Shown one piece after another: positions 31,701-41,291 of a DNA stretch of 64,000 nt (position 1 is its first letter; every line of letters starts with the position of its first letter). The position numbers were made by a program, and so were the translations under genes. The notes below the pieces were generated by a model. The model was not told the DNA's origin. It worked only from the letters and a program-made list of their open reading frames with translations, and searched no databases. The DNA is taken from the NCBI RefSeq assembly GCF_900103215.1, contig NZ_FNGV01000007.1:62001-126000 (forward strand), in the 5' to 3' direction. The stretch comes from Kriegella aquimaris (lineage in GTDB: Bacteria > Bacteroidota > Bacteroidia > Flavobacteriales > Flavobacteriaceae).

Positions 31701-33179
31701 TCAATTATTTAATGTATTCTCCAATTTCACCCAAGAAACATTTTTTCTCTCTGATATATCTGATTCTTTCGGTCCTACGTTTAAATTAAAAGAACCTATA
31801 AATACATCCAAATCACCATCTTTGTCATAATCGGAGACATCTATGGTTTGCCATCTGAAATCAGGAAGTCCGTCAATGTATTTTGGTTCGAATCTCAAAC
31901 CTCCTTCATTTAGGAGTAACTGAACACTTTTGAAATTCGGATTTGAGAAGTCGCCAAAATTAGAAATCGCTAAAATATCGGTGTCACCATCCAAATCAAA
32001 ATCGTCTGCTTCAATTTTACTGACTCCGTGAAAGGGGTAAAAGTAATCTTCGGAGAATTCTTTATTTCCATTATTCAACAAAACTCGAACCCCGTGAAAA
32101 TTTTTAAGAACTGTTGATAAATCAGAATTATCACCATTTCCAATAATAATATCGGTAAGACCATCGCCGTTCATATCTTTTAACTGAAAATCTACCGACC
32201 CGAAAGCCGGTTGAAATTGGATGGCCTTTTTACCAATAAAAGTGTCATTTTTATAATCCCATATCATTATCGACTCATGTTCTTGTGCAAATAAGACTAC
32301 AATTTCATTCGCTTCATCGGCATCCATATTTTTTACTTCGACCTTAATCGCGCCCGACAAAGGATGAATTACCCTCTTCTTGTAGGTGCCGTTCCTTAGA
32401 TTTTCAAATAAACTAAAGTCTCCAATATTGTTACCATAGTTGCATACGAATACATCATCGTAGCCATCTAAATTTATATCATAAATTAAAAAATCTACTG
32501 GCCTTATTAATCCTTCTATAACATTATCCCCGATTTTCAGCTTTCCTTTGGGTTCATCTGAGGGATTCAGGCTTCCGATCATCAACATATAATTCAAAGA
32601 ATCTTTCGTTACAATCTTAACTGGGGCACTTTCAAGCAGATCTGAATTAAGAATAGCCCCATTGGTGTCTAATGTTAATAATGTTGAACTACTGGCATTT
32701 CCTAAAAATAAATTTCCTGTTTTTTCATCATACGAGGTCATGGTTATTAAAGGCAAGGAATCAAGCAGAAAAACATGAGGTTTGAAAAGCGCACTAACTT
32801 TTTGGTGTTGAATAGTGTCTATGGGTATTTTATGCACAGATTCATTCAAATAGTAATGAACTATCTTATCCCATTCTTCTTGTGGCATTGTTGGATTGAG
32901 ATCCTTATGAGAATCGGGATCCCCATAGGTATATATAGGTCCATGTGACATTCCCATTCTATATCCCATATTAGGCAATACTTTTTCACCCCATACCTTT
33001 CTAGGTAATATTGAGGGGTCTGGATACATATGGCAGGAAGCGCAATTGGTTTTGGCGGATTTTTCCCACTCCGCATGTTTCTTTTCTTTAGCACAACCAG
33101 TGAAGAACAATATAGCGGCAATTCCTGATACAATTTGGGAGATGAGAATACCTTTTTTGAGTTTACCTGTGTTGCGCAT
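31701..33179 (-). CDS. c-type haem lipoprotein with VCBS/FG-GAP repeats
   Basis: A 492-residue lipoprotein (FFTGC, Cys29). Directly after the lipid anchor is a haem c motif CASCH (Cys46, Cys49, His50) followed by YPDPSILPRKVW and several Met residues that could act as sixth ligand. The remaining 350 residues are a beta-propeller with Ca-binding loops DINLDGYDDVFVC, DMNGDGLTDIIIG, DFDLDGDTDILAI and DYDKDGDLDVFIG. A haem domain joined to a glycan-locus propeller suggests a redox or electron-accepting function at the outer membrane. It follows SusD on the same strand after 253 bp, so it may be co-regulated with SusCD. Confidence 0.75.
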   Translation of the reverse strand: MRNTGKLKKGILISQIVSGIAAILFFTGCAKEKKHAEWEKSAKTNCASCHMYPDPSILPRKVWGEKVLPNMGYRMGMSHGPIYTYGDPDSHKDLNPTMPQEEWDKIVHYYLNESVHKIPIDTIQHQKVSALFKPHVFLLDSLPLITMTSYDEKTGNLFLGNASSSTLLTLDTNGAILNSDLLESAPVKIVTKDSLNYMLMIGSLNPSDEPKGKLKIGDNVIEGLIRPVDFLIYDINLDGYDDVFVCNYGNNIGDFSLFENLRNGTYKKRVIHPLSGAIKVEVKNMDADEANEIVVLFAQEHESIMIWDYKNDTFIGKKAIQFQPAFGSVDFQLKDMNGDGLTDIIIGNGDNSDLSTVLKNFHGVRVLLNNGNKEFSEDYFYPFHGVSKIEADDFDLDGDTDILAISNFGDFSNPNFKSVQLLLNEGGLRFEPKYIDGLPDFRWQTIDVSDYDKDGDLDVFIGSFNLNVGPKESDISERKNVSWVKLENTLNN

Positions 33180-33363
33180 TTAAAAGTATTGATTGAAGTC
33201 AAGGTAGTATATATTTTTAAATAATGCGCTTGTTTTTAGTTTTTGTAGGGTGACGAGAGTTTAGACTTTTATTCTAAAATATGGTATAGAAGCGATAGCC
33301 CCGATACAAAAGCACGATTAACTATTCATATAAATTCTAACACATTTACAAATTTGTATAAAT

Positions 33364-33404
33364 AGCAAAACGGCAAGATTTATTTCAAACCTTACCGTTA
33401 TGCT
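33364..33404 (-). terminator. candidate hairpin after the SusD gene
   Basis: A 14-bp imperfect stem (two mismatches) with a 13-base loop lies 28 bp downstream of the SusD stop in the direction of transcription. The following sequence has only short T runs, so terminator strength is doubtful. The remaining space up to the VCBS lipoprotein gene (33180-33363) shows nothing I can name. Confidence 0.4.
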
Positions 33405-33432
33405 TTAACTAACTCGAAAACAACTTAAAATC

Positions 33433-35043
33433 TTAATTCGCCAAATTCGGATTTTTTTCTATTTCCTGTAATGGTATGGGTGCATAATAATTGTCGGTAC
33501 CCAAAGACCCCAAAATAGGGTTTTGAGCTGTGGTCAAGGGTTTTGGGGTACCCACACCGTTTTCGTCGTATGAAGTACCTATTGAAACCTGTGGATTTCT
33601 ATTGCCCAAGGCCGCTTCAACTTGTTCTTTGCGTACCAAGTCGTTCCAACGGATAAATTCGCCAGCAAATTCCCATTTTCTTTCTGTAAAGGCCAAATCT
33701 TGAATGGCACCGTCGCTGGCCGTTAAGTCACTTGCATCTGGCGTATTAATGTCAATGCCTTCAGCTCTTCGATGCACCATGTTCAAAGCATTCCAGGCAT
33801 CAGCACCCGCAGACCCAGTTTCTCCCGATGCTTCGGCATAGATTAACAATACCTCGGCATACCTCATAAAAAGATCGCTTCTCAACGTCTGAAACTGATT
33901 CCAATCACCATCGGCCAGATCGCCTACAATTTTTCTAAAAATAGGACTTTGTTGATCTTTAAATTCTTCCCAAGGAATTAGTTTGTCTGGAGTTCCCGCA
34001 GTAATTGTTCCACCCGCATCAACCGGAATTTCATCATAATAGGTTGCCGTTTTTCTGACTCCTTCCGGCATATCTTCAAAAAAGCGAATTTCCGCAAATG
34101 TTTCCTGCCAACCGGCAAAATCTGTAGGCAACCCTAATTTTCCCATTTTACGATTGGTAAGGTTGCCAGCAGAATTACTATAGGCAATAGTGAACACGCC
34201 TTCTTGGTTTAACCTTCCTTCCAACGACCATAATTTGGCCAAGTCGGGTTCAAGTCCAAAACCATGGGCGGCAGCATTGTCAATAACCATTTTAGCGCTT
34301 GATACTGCTTGCGCATATTTACTGGCATCTTTTAAGGGGAAACCTGCCCAATCCATATACAACCGTGCTAAAAATGCCCTGGCTGTTCCACTGCTAGGAG
34401 TTGTAGAGCCCGCAAATGCACTTTTAATCGGCAATCTTGATTCGGCTTCCAAAAGGTCACGTTCTATTTGTTCAAAAACCTCCAATTGGGAAGCCAAGGC
34501 TGGTTGTTGAAATGGATCAACTTCCAAAACCAATGGGATTCTACCATGAATACGCATTAAATGATTGAACATAATAGCCCGTAAAAAATACGTTTCTCCA
34601 ATTAACCTTTCTTGTTTTGTAGGATCGGGATCGGACAGTGTTTGCCCCTCAACACTTTGCAAAACGGTATTTGCTGCACGAATCATCTCATAAACACCAT
34701 TCCAATTGGTTAACGTTCTTGAATTTTCAGGTGTTACGAATCGTTGGTCATATTCCCTGAAATCAGCTTTGTTACTAGCAACATGGGTTGTGATATCATC
34801 GCCTGACCACCCGTTTACATAAAAGGTAGACATCCATGCGGCCTTATTTAGCTTGCCATAGATACCGGTAACCCCCAACTCTAATTGTGGCATGGAACTG
34901 TAAGTCACAACTTGCGACTGGGAGGCAGCAGGGTTTTCATCAAGGTCAAACTGCTCACAGCCATTGAAACTTAATGCTAAAGCTATAAGGCCGAAGACTC
35001 CTAAAAGCTTTTTAAATGATTTATAAATATTTATTGTTTTCAT
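33433..35043 (-). CDS. susD: SusD/RagB glycan-binding lipoprotein
   Basis: I place the start at ATG 35043 (MKTINIYKSFKK); an upstream reading of the frame overlaps the SusC stop. The 536-residue product is a lipoprotein (SFNGC, Cys29) of the SusD family, a tetratricopeptide-rich surface glycan-binding protein. Family traits seen are YFLRAIMFNHLMRIHGRIPLV near residues 150-170, TAYLARLYMDWAG-like helix (FLARLYMDWAGFP), and the C-terminal block AFTERKWEFAGEFIRWNDLVR. It caps the SusC channel encoded immediately upstream (31 bp). Substrate contacts cannot be inferred from sequence alone. This is the only SusCD pair in the window. Confidence 0.93.
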   Translation of the reverse strand: MKTINIYKSFKKLLGVFGLIALALSFNGCEQFDLDENPAASQSQVVTYSSMPQLELGVTGIYGKLNKAAWMSTFYVNGWSGDDITTHVASNKADFREYDQRFVTPENSRTLTNWNGVYEMIRAANTVLQSVEGQTLSDPDPTKQERLIGETYFLRAIMFNHLMRIHGRIPLVLEVDPFQQPALASQLEVFEQIERDLLEAESRLPIKSAFAGSTTPSSGTARAFLARLYMDWAGFPLKDASKYAQAVSSAKMVIDNAAAHGFGLEPDLAKLWSLEGRLNQEGVFTIAYSNSAGNLTNRKMGKLGLPTDFAGWQETFAEIRFFEDMPEGVRKTATYYDEIPVDAGGTITAGTPDKLIPWEEFKDQQSPIFRKIVGDLADGDWNQFQTLRSDLFMRYAEVLLIYAEASGETGSAGADAWNALNMVHRRAEGIDINTPDASDLTASDGAIQDLAFTERKWEFAGEFIRWNDLVRKEQVEAALGNRNPQVSIGTSYDENGVGTPKPLTTAQNPILGSLGTDNYYAPIPLQEIEKNPNLAN

Positions 35044-35074
35044 ATTTTCGATGTATTTTTCTATTAGCATTTTT

Positions 35075-38000
35075 TTAGAATCCAACTTTTAAGCCCAATG
35101 TATATGTTCTTGGGTTAGGATAAGCTCCAACGTTAATACCAGGAGCAACGTCTGCATTTCCTTGAGCCGTTCTTCTAGACGATAACTCTGGGTCGTAACC
35201 ACTATAATCAGTTATCAAGAAAAGGTTTTGCCCACCGGCATATAGCTTAAGTGAGGTATTTGGGAGTCCAGCAAAGTCTTTAAACGTATATCCTATATTG
35301 AGGTTGCTCAATCTAACGAAATCTCCTTTTTCAATATATCTTGAAGAGTTGAACAACTGTACGGTGGCCGGGATATCGGTTTCGTTGCTCGGAGTCCACT
35401 GATTTATCTGGTCTGCCGCCATAAAACTTCTAGAGTCTCCAGCACCGCCTGTGATACCGGCTTGCATTAGGTTGTAAATGTCAAAACCGTGCGAACCGTT
35501 CAAGAAAATGTTGATGTCCCAGTTTTTGAAAGAAAGGGTATTGTTGAACCCCCAAGTTAACGTAGGAGTGCCATTGCCAATGGCACCAAAAACAATCTCG
35601 CCATCTGCATCGCGGAGGTATTTGGCGTCACCTGGTTTTTTGCCAAAAGCTTCTGCTGCTGTAGCTTCTGAGCTTTTCCAGGTTCCTAAAAATGTGGCCC
35701 CATTTAACTGTCCCAAGGGTTGACCGAGTTGAATAATGTTTACTACCCTCGCTTGGCCTCCCGGTGCTTGAAACTGGCCATCAATTTGTTCAAGACCATC
35801 AAACAATTGGGTTACTTCGTTTTTAACGTGTGATAAGGCTAAATTCGAATTCCAATTAAAGTTTTCATTTTGAATAATATCGTAACCCAAGGCAACATCG
35901 ATACCAAAATTTTCAACTTCACCAATATTTTTATTCACATTCCCACCACCATTGGTACCCGATACAGGTACATTTAATAGTAAATCCGTAGTCCTTTTTT
36001 TGTAACCATCAACACTAAAGCTACCTCTACCCTCATTAAACCCCAAATCTATACCGACGTTAGTTTGGCTTGTAGTTTCCCATGTTAGGTCAACATTGGC
36101 AAAACTGGTTATGAACGTACCTGGAGACGGTGACCCTCCGCTATATGCATAAATATTACTACCTAAATTGGCAAAGGTTCCGTAATTGTCAACACCTTGG
36201 TTACCTACTTGACCCCAACCTGCTCTCAATTTTAGGCTGTTAAAATAACCCGAACTTTTGGAAGGATTTATAATGCTGTAGCCTGCTGCAATAGAGGGAA
36301 AGAATCCCCATTTTTTACCGGGCCTGAAAACAGATGTACCATCGTAACGCCCGGTAGCAGTAACGGATAAATTATCATTAAGCACATACTCCGCACGCAA
36401 CATAAAGGAAGACAGCTCTCTTTCACCAAAATTATTGCCGATGGAAAAGCCAGAAGCTGTTTCGGCAAAATAGAAGCCGTTAGGCAACAATAAGTTATCG
36501 GCATTATAGCTATTAAAGACGTTTTTTGAATTCTGATATTCCTGAACACCCGTTAATTTTATATCATGAGTGTCATTAAAAAGTTTTTGCCAGGTAAATA
36601 TGTTACTTATTTGATATGATGTAAACTTATTGGTATTAAAATTTGCATCTGGGGTGTCATCGGCACCTTCCACAGCATATCTTTGAACATTGTAATTGTT
36701 GATTTGGGTACCGGCGACCATGGTATAACTAAAATTGTCGGTAATTTGATAACTAGCGTTCAGGGTAGCGCTTAATCTTTCGTCAACATCGCTGGCTTGC
36801 GTTTCATTTAAGGTCAAAACCGGATTCAAGTTTAAGGAAGCAATGCCTTTTATTGAGCGTCTATTATAATTTCCGTCAGCATCATATACTGGCGTTGTAG
36901 GATCCCAAGTATTGGCTTTATACATTAAACTTCCTTGGCCGTTGCCCAAAGCCTCGAAGTTATTATATTTCTCACCTCGACTACCATATATATTAAGACC
37001 AACTTTAAATTTGTCACTAATTTGAGCGTCAATATTGGATCGAAGTGACAATTGTTGATATCCGGTATTGATAACGATACCTTCTTCATCCCTATAATTA
37101 CCAGATAAGAAATAGCGAATCTTACCTTCAGATCCACTTGCAGAAATCTGTAAATTTTTGCTAAAACCAGTTCGTAGAATCTCATCTTGATAATTGGTTC
37201 CGCCATTGGCATCGAGCGCAGCGATCTCAGCATCGGTAAACGTCGGGTTTTGTCCGATACTTAATTTTCTTATATTTTCAATTCTAGCAAAATCTCCAAC
37301 ATTATCGGCCAAAGTTGGCAGTAAATCAGGGACTTGGGACACAGAGGTGAAAAAATCGACACTAATTTTTCCCTTTCCAGAACCTTTTTTAGTTGATACC
37401 AGTATGACACCATTAGAACCTCGGACCCCATAAATGGCTGTCGCCGAAGCATCTTTCAAAACATCCATCGAGGCGATGTCGTTCGGATTAAGTGTGCTAA
37501 GGTCTCCTCCTAATACACCGTCAATAACGACCAAAGGGTCATTACTTCCGGTAATGGAGTTAACACCTCGAATACGTACTTTGATGCCCGCACCGGGAGC
37601 TCCATTTGCCTTTGCTACGGTAACACCAGCAGCCCTACCTTGTAAAGCTTCGTCAACTCGAGTTAAAGGTTGATTTTCAAAAGATTCGGAAGAAACACGT
37701 GAAACGGCACCGGTGACATCTTTTTTCTTCGATGTACCATACCCGATGACCACTACTTCATCTAATTGACTGGCATCTTCAGCGAGCTTAACATTTATTG
37801 TAGTTTGGTTGCCCACGGTAACACTCTGTGTTGCATAACCAACGTAGGAAATAACAATAACATCTTCGGGAGATGCCTCAATACTGAAATTACCATCAAA
37901 ATCGGTTTGCGTACCGGAGGTAGTACCCTTGATCAGAATATTTGCACCCGCGACAGGGCCTAGGTCATCAGAAACTGATCCCGTAATCGTTTGTTGGGCA

Positions 38001-38083
38001 TAACTCTGTTGGAAGCCCAATAACGCTAGAAAAAGCCCCGCAAAGAAGCATTTTCTTGAAAGATTAAAAAGTTGTTTTTTCAT
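35075..38083 (-). CDS. susC: SusC/RagA TonB-dependent outer-membrane transporter
   Basis: The start is ATG 38083 or the ATG two codons earlier at 38089. The protein of about 1002 residues has a signal peptide (FFAGLFLALLGFQQSYAQ), a carboxypeptidase-regulatory-like domain (about 30-105, GSVSDDLGPVAGANILIKGT), then the plug domain (DEVVVIGYGTSKKKDVTGAVSRV and ASATAIYGVRGSNGVILV) and the 22-strand barrel ending RTYTLGLKVGF. It imports oligosaccharides using TonB energy, with SusD as lid. The regulon promoter at 38256-38316 is about 170 bp upstream. Other pairs or the TonB system are not in the window. Confidence 0.95.
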   Translation of the reverse strand: MKKQLFNLSRKCFFAGLFLALLGFQQSYAQQTITGSVSDDLGPVAGANILIKGTTSGTQTDFDGNFSIEASPEDVIVISYVGYATQSVTVGNQTTINVKLAEDASQLDEVVVIGYGTSKKKDVTGAVSRVSSESFENQPLTRVDEALQGRAAGVTVAKANGAPGAGIKVRIRGVNSITGSNDPLVVIDGVLGGDLSTLNPNDIASMDVLKDASATAIYGVRGSNGVILVSTKKGSGKGKISVDFFTSVSQVPDLLPTLADNVGDFARIENIRKLSIGQNPTFTDAEIAALDANGGTNYQDEILRTGFSKNLQISASGSEGKIRYFLSGNYRDEEGIVINTGYQQLSLRSNIDAQISDKFKVGLNIYGSRGEKYNNFEALGNGQGSLMYKANTWDPTTPVYDADGNYNRRSIKGIASLNLNPVLTLNETQASDVDERLSATLNASYQITDNFSYTMVAGTQINNYNVQRYAVEGADDTPDANFNTNKFTSYQISNIFTWQKLFNDTHDIKLTGVQEYQNSKNVFNSYNADNLLLPNGFYFAETASGFSIGNNFGERELSSFMLRAEYVLNDNLSVTATGRYDGTSVFRPGKKWGFFPSIAAGYSIINPSKSSGYFNSLKLRAGWGQVGNQGVDNYGTFANLGSNIYAYSGGSPSPGTFITSFANVDLTWETTSQTNVGIDLGFNEGRGSFSVDGYKKRTTDLLLNVPVSGTNGGGNVNKNIGEVENFGIDVALGYDIIQNENFNWNSNLALSHVKNEVTQLFDGLEQIDGQFQAPGGQARVVNIIQLGQPLGQLNGATFLGTWKSSEATAAEAFGKKPGDAKYLRDADGEIVFGAIGNGTPTLTWGFNNTLSFKNWDINIFLNGSHGFDIYNLMQAGITGGAGDSRSFMAADQINQWTPSNETDIPATVQLFNSSRYIEKGDFVRLSNLNIGYTFKDFAGLPNTSLKLYAGGQNLFLITDYSGYDPELSSRRTAQGNADVAPGINVGAYPNPRTYTLGLKVGF

Positions 38084-38255
38084 AATCATTTGAAGTTTAG
38101 TTAAAATTGAGTTCGATAGTTTAGTTAATTTTTGGCTGTTTTGAGTTTGGTCGGTTGTGGTGTTTTTATACCTTTGATTATTGTTTAGAAAGTCAAGATT
38201 AGGCTACTCAAGTTTTAATTGTTGTTGTTTTAAATTCTCCTAAAAACGAGTTAAA

Positions 38256-38316
38256 CAAAGATTCTTAATATATGCTTAATAGATTGCCACAAATGGTCTG
38301 ATTTGCATAACAAATG
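38256..38316 (-). promoter_or_regulatory. predicted regulon operator and promoter of SusCD
   Basis: On the minus strand: CATTTGT (38316-38310) and CATTTGT (38295-38289), 21 bp apart, then 25 bp and AATCTTTG (38263-38256), a -7 box with one mismatch. The SusC start is about 170 bp downstream. This is the reference site of the motif. HTCS regulators in Bacteroidota bind direct repeats upstream of SusC, which makes it the most likely target of the regulator at 47968-52209. The rest of the gap to 38590 shows only small hairpin-like bits. Confidence 0.7.
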
Positions 38317-38596
38317 GTTTTTGAATCATTATTATGGAAAATGTGAAGACACAAAGTGGAAATCGTCATAAGATTTTTATAATAAGCGTTTTAAGGATAA
38401 TTTAATAAAACAAAGAAACGCTACATCAGTATATCTCGATTTACAGAAATTACCTCTTGATTACACTATTTTACCTTATTTGGCATAATCGTCCGCCTAG
38501 AAATTTATATCGCTGTATTTGAGAGTAGATATGATGATGTTAGTTGCCGCTAACTGGGTTATACCCCTAAAATCGAGAGATTTAAGATAAATGAGC

Positions 38597-38633
38597 AAAA
38601 AAATAGCGGGACATTATGTCTCGCTATTTTTTT
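38597..38633. terminator. bidirectional intrinsic terminator
   Basis: A long stem of A7-TAGCG...CGCTA-T7 form with a short internal mismatch and a TTA loop. It carries a T run on both strands. It lies 43 bp past the stop of the GH43/117-like gene (minus strand) and ends the five-gene operon that runs from 45891 to 38676. Confidence 0.85.
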
Positions 38634-38675
38634 AATGTAGCATGGGGTAGGCTATTTGTTTTATCGCTAGTGAAT

Positions 38676-39671
38676 TTACTTTTTTTCTTCCCACTCAAGC
38701 TTATCGATACTTACCCCTCTATAGGGCCATTCCACGCTCGAAATGTACCATTGTCCATCTTCTCCTTGAAAAATTTCAGGGGCATGTGAATTTAGAACGG
38801 TAATTTCCTTTTCATTGTCAACCCCAAAATCGGACAGGTCATCTGAGTTATATACGTAGGCTTTATGGGTATAGGCTCCTTGAATATCTGTGCCATCCCA
38901 ATCATCTTCCCATGCACATACAAACAGATAGAAGGTGTTCTTATAAAAAATCATTGAAGGTGATTCTGGATCGAACGTATTGGTTTTAAGAATTGTTTGG
39001 GGGTTACTCCAGTGAATCAAATCTTTCGATGTAACCATCCGTACACTTTTAATGGAACAGTAGGTAAGGTAATAGGTGCCTTTGTGAAAGAGTACATTTG
39101 GATCGCGCGCTCCGTCAGGATCTGAAAAGAGTTCTCCTTTGGGTTCCCAGTCGTACAAATTGGTGGAGACGGCTAACCGAATAGGACTATGACCGTAAAC
39201 CATTTGAAAAAGTCCATTTTTTCTAATAATATACGGTGCGTGATTTGCAGGTATCTCGCCAGGGCGGTCTTTAGGTGCAAGTATTTTGGGCAAATCATTG
39301 TAGTGATGTTTTTTGACCGTTTCTTTAAAATTGGTTGCAGCCGATACCGCATGAAAAGAGGCATATTCACCTTCGTGAATACCCTTGCTTAGCGGGTTGG
39401 TTTCTACAAGCGGGTGCGTGATACCGAAAATATGCCATTTGCCGTCATCGCCCTTTACAAATGTATGGTCGTTAGATACCCATTCATCATACCATTTCCC
39501 CTCTTTTAGATTGGGTGTTTCCGGACCAAAAAAATAGTCGCCATCAGGTTTGTAGATTCTAACATACTCATTGGACTGTTTAGGTATATATCTTCTTTCT
39601 TGGGCCGTCGCAATAGTAGCGCTTAGAAATATAAATAGTAATCCGAAGAATATGTATTTGTGTGTTTTCAT
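38676..39671 (-). CDS. secreted five-bladed propeller glycoside hydrolase, GH43/GH117-like
   Basis: A 331-residue protein with a signal peptide (LLFIFLSATIATAQE, about 10-25). It shows the short beta-propeller blades of the GH32/43/117 group: SNDHTFVKGDDGKWHIFG, then DGARDPNVLFHKGTYYLTYC and PESPSMIFYKNTFYLFVCAW. The Asp in SNDH, the Asp in ARDPN and the Glu in DPESPS occupy the usual base, modulator and acid positions. Which sugar it releases is not settled; alpha-arabinosidase, galactosidase or anhydro-galactosidase-like activities all occur in this group. It is the last gene of the minus-strand operon, 47 bp after a sulfatase. Confidence 0.72.
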   Translation of the reverse strand: MKTHKYIFFGLLFIFLSATIATAQERRYIPKQSNEYVRIYKPDGDYFFGPETPNLKEGKWYDEWVSNDHTFVKGDDGKWHIFGITHPLVETNPLSKGIHEGEYASFHAVSAATNFKETVKKHHYNDLPKILAPKDRPGEIPANHAPYIIRKNGLFQMVYGHSPIRLAVSTNLYDWEPKGELFSDPDGARDPNVLFHKGTYYLTYCSIKSVRMVTSKDLIHWSNPQTILKTNTFDPESPSMIFYKNTFYLFVCAWEDDWDGTDIQGAYTHKAYVYNSDDLSDFGVDNEKEITVLNSHAPEIFQGEDGQWYISSVEWPYRGVSIDKLEWEEKK

Positions 39672-39718
39672 AAACTACTTTTTTAATTTTAACTGGTCGT
39701 TATAGGTTATGTGGATGC

Positions 39719-41287
39719 TCAATAGTAATCCCAAAATCCATATTTCTCACCTTCTATATTTTCCTTAGTGTCACCTAGTTCGGCAGCCTTTTCCTTCATC
39801 TCCTCACGCATTTTTTTGACCTGTTCAGCATATTCAGGAAAGAATGATAGGTCATATACTTCCCAAGGGTCACTTTTAATATTGAAAAGTTGGGTAACCC
39901 GTGAACCCTTTACGGTCTCACCTAAACTTTTATCATAGTTGTTGGCGCGTACATACTCAATTAGCTTATAATCGCCTTTTCTGTAAGCTCTTTGAAATTG
40001 TTTGTAAGCGTGATAGGTATAATCGCGAACATTCGTTTTTTCCATATTGATTACAGGTACCAAACTTTTGCCTGTAACGGAACTGGGGGTATTAATACCA
40101 ATAAAATCACATATTGTAGGGAAGATATCAAAATTGTAGACTAGGGCATCTCTTTTGCTTCCTTTGTCTTTTATAAGGTTTCCTGAAAAAACAAAAGGAA
40201 TATGCACTCCGTCTTCATCATAGATATTCTGTTTTCCCATCAGACCATGATTGCCGACGGCCAAACCGCTATCCCCTGCAAAAACAATCAAAGTGTTTTC
40301 ATAAGCACCACTCTCTTTCAATGAAGCGATTACTTTTCCTATCTGATCATCTAAATGTGTAATGATGGCATAATAATCGGATAATTGTTGTTTGGCTACT
40401 TCGGGTGTTCTAGGCCAAACGGCCAGTTCTTCATCCCTTATAAACATATCACCGTTGTCAAAAGGGTGCTGCGCCATATAAGACGGCGGTAATACGATAT
40501 CTTCAACAGGGTACATGTCTTTATATTTTTGTGGTGCCTGTCTCGGGTCGTGCGGTGCGTGAAATGCCAAATACATAAAGAAAGGAGCTTTCTTTCTATA
40601 GCCCTTAATATATTCGGAAGCACTTTCTGCATAGATTTCAGAAGTATGCGGACCATTTTTCTCTGTGCCTGATGGTCCTCTTTTGTCATTTTTGGTCACT
40701 GGCCTGCGTATTACTTTTCCGTTCGCATCGAAGACCAACAAATAACCGTCTTCTCGTTTATAGTCACCGTCGTTTTTCCAATCCCACATTGGCATACGAA
40801 AATGGTCTACCAAGTAAATTCCCCTAGACATGAGTCTGTCTCCTGAATCGAAAGAACGTGCCAAGGCTGCATTGTCTTGATGCCATTTTCCAACAATGTG
40901 GGTCTTGTAATCGTTCGCTTGTAGAACTTCGCCTATGGTTTTTTGTTCTGGAGGAATACTGTGCCCTTGCCCTTGAAGTTCAAATACGTTTCTTCCGGTC
41001 AATAACATGGCCCTACTGGGTACACAGGTGGCTCCTGAAAAAGCGCCCATTAAATACGCATTGGTAAATGATACTCCATCGGCGACCAAGGCATCCATAT
41101 GAGGCGTTTGAACTTGCATGCCGCCTAAGGCATGTACCCCTGAAAACCGGTGATCGTCGGTGTAGATTAATATTACATTGGGGCTGTTCTGTTTTTTTAA
41201 TTTAATTTTTTGTGCCCTGACGGGAAGGATCAAAGACAAACCAAAAATGATTAGAATGTATATGGAAAGGCGATTTCTAATATTCAT
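39719..41287 (-). CDS. S1-type sulfatase, secreted
   Basis: The start at ATG 41287 leaves 4 bp after the GH28 stop; the frame continues 11 codons upstream into the GH28 gene. The 522-residue product has a Sec signal (LIIFGLSLILPVRAQ, about 12-26). The catalytic motif is ATCVPSRAMLLTGR with Cys88, and metal-binding IYTDDHRF (Asp43-Asp44). A second metal site is VFAGDSGLAVGNHGLMGKQ. The C-terminal IKSDPWEVYDLS is the usual ending of the family. It has the look of an exo-acting enzyme of the S1 family, but its position on the polymer is unknown. Fourth of five genes in the operon. Confidence 0.9.
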   Translation of the reverse strand: MNIRNRLSIYILIIFGLSLILPVRAQKIKLKKQNSPNVILIYTDDHRFSGVHALGGMQVQTPHMDALVADGVSFTNAYLMGAFSGATCVPSRAMLLTGRNVFELQGQGHSIPPEQKTIGEVLQANDYKTHIVGKWHQDNAALARSFDSGDRLMSRGIYLVDHFRMPMWDWKNDGDYKREDGYLLVFDANGKVIRRPVTKNDKRGPSGTEKNGPHTSEIYAESASEYIKGYRKKAPFFMYLAFHAPHDPRQAPQKYKDMYPVEDIVLPPSYMAQHPFDNGDMFIRDEELAVWPRTPEVAKQQLSDYYAIITHLDDQIGKVIASLKESGAYENTLIVFAGDSGLAVGNHGLMGKQNIYDEDGVHIPFVFSGNLIKDKGSKRDALVYNFDIFPTICDFIGINTPSSVTGKSLVPVINMEKTNVRDYTYHAYKQFQRAYRKGDYKLIEYVRANNYDKSLGETVKGSRVTQLFNIKSDPWEVYDLSFFPEYAEQVKKMREEMKEKAAELGDTKENIEGEKYGFWDYY

Positions 41288-41291
41288 AATA

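Noticed and set aside
38530-38596. Small hairpins in the gap between SusC and the GH43-like gene as a possible RNA or tRNA relic
   Set aside because: Stems are only 3-5 bp and no tRNA or riboswitch core can be assembled.
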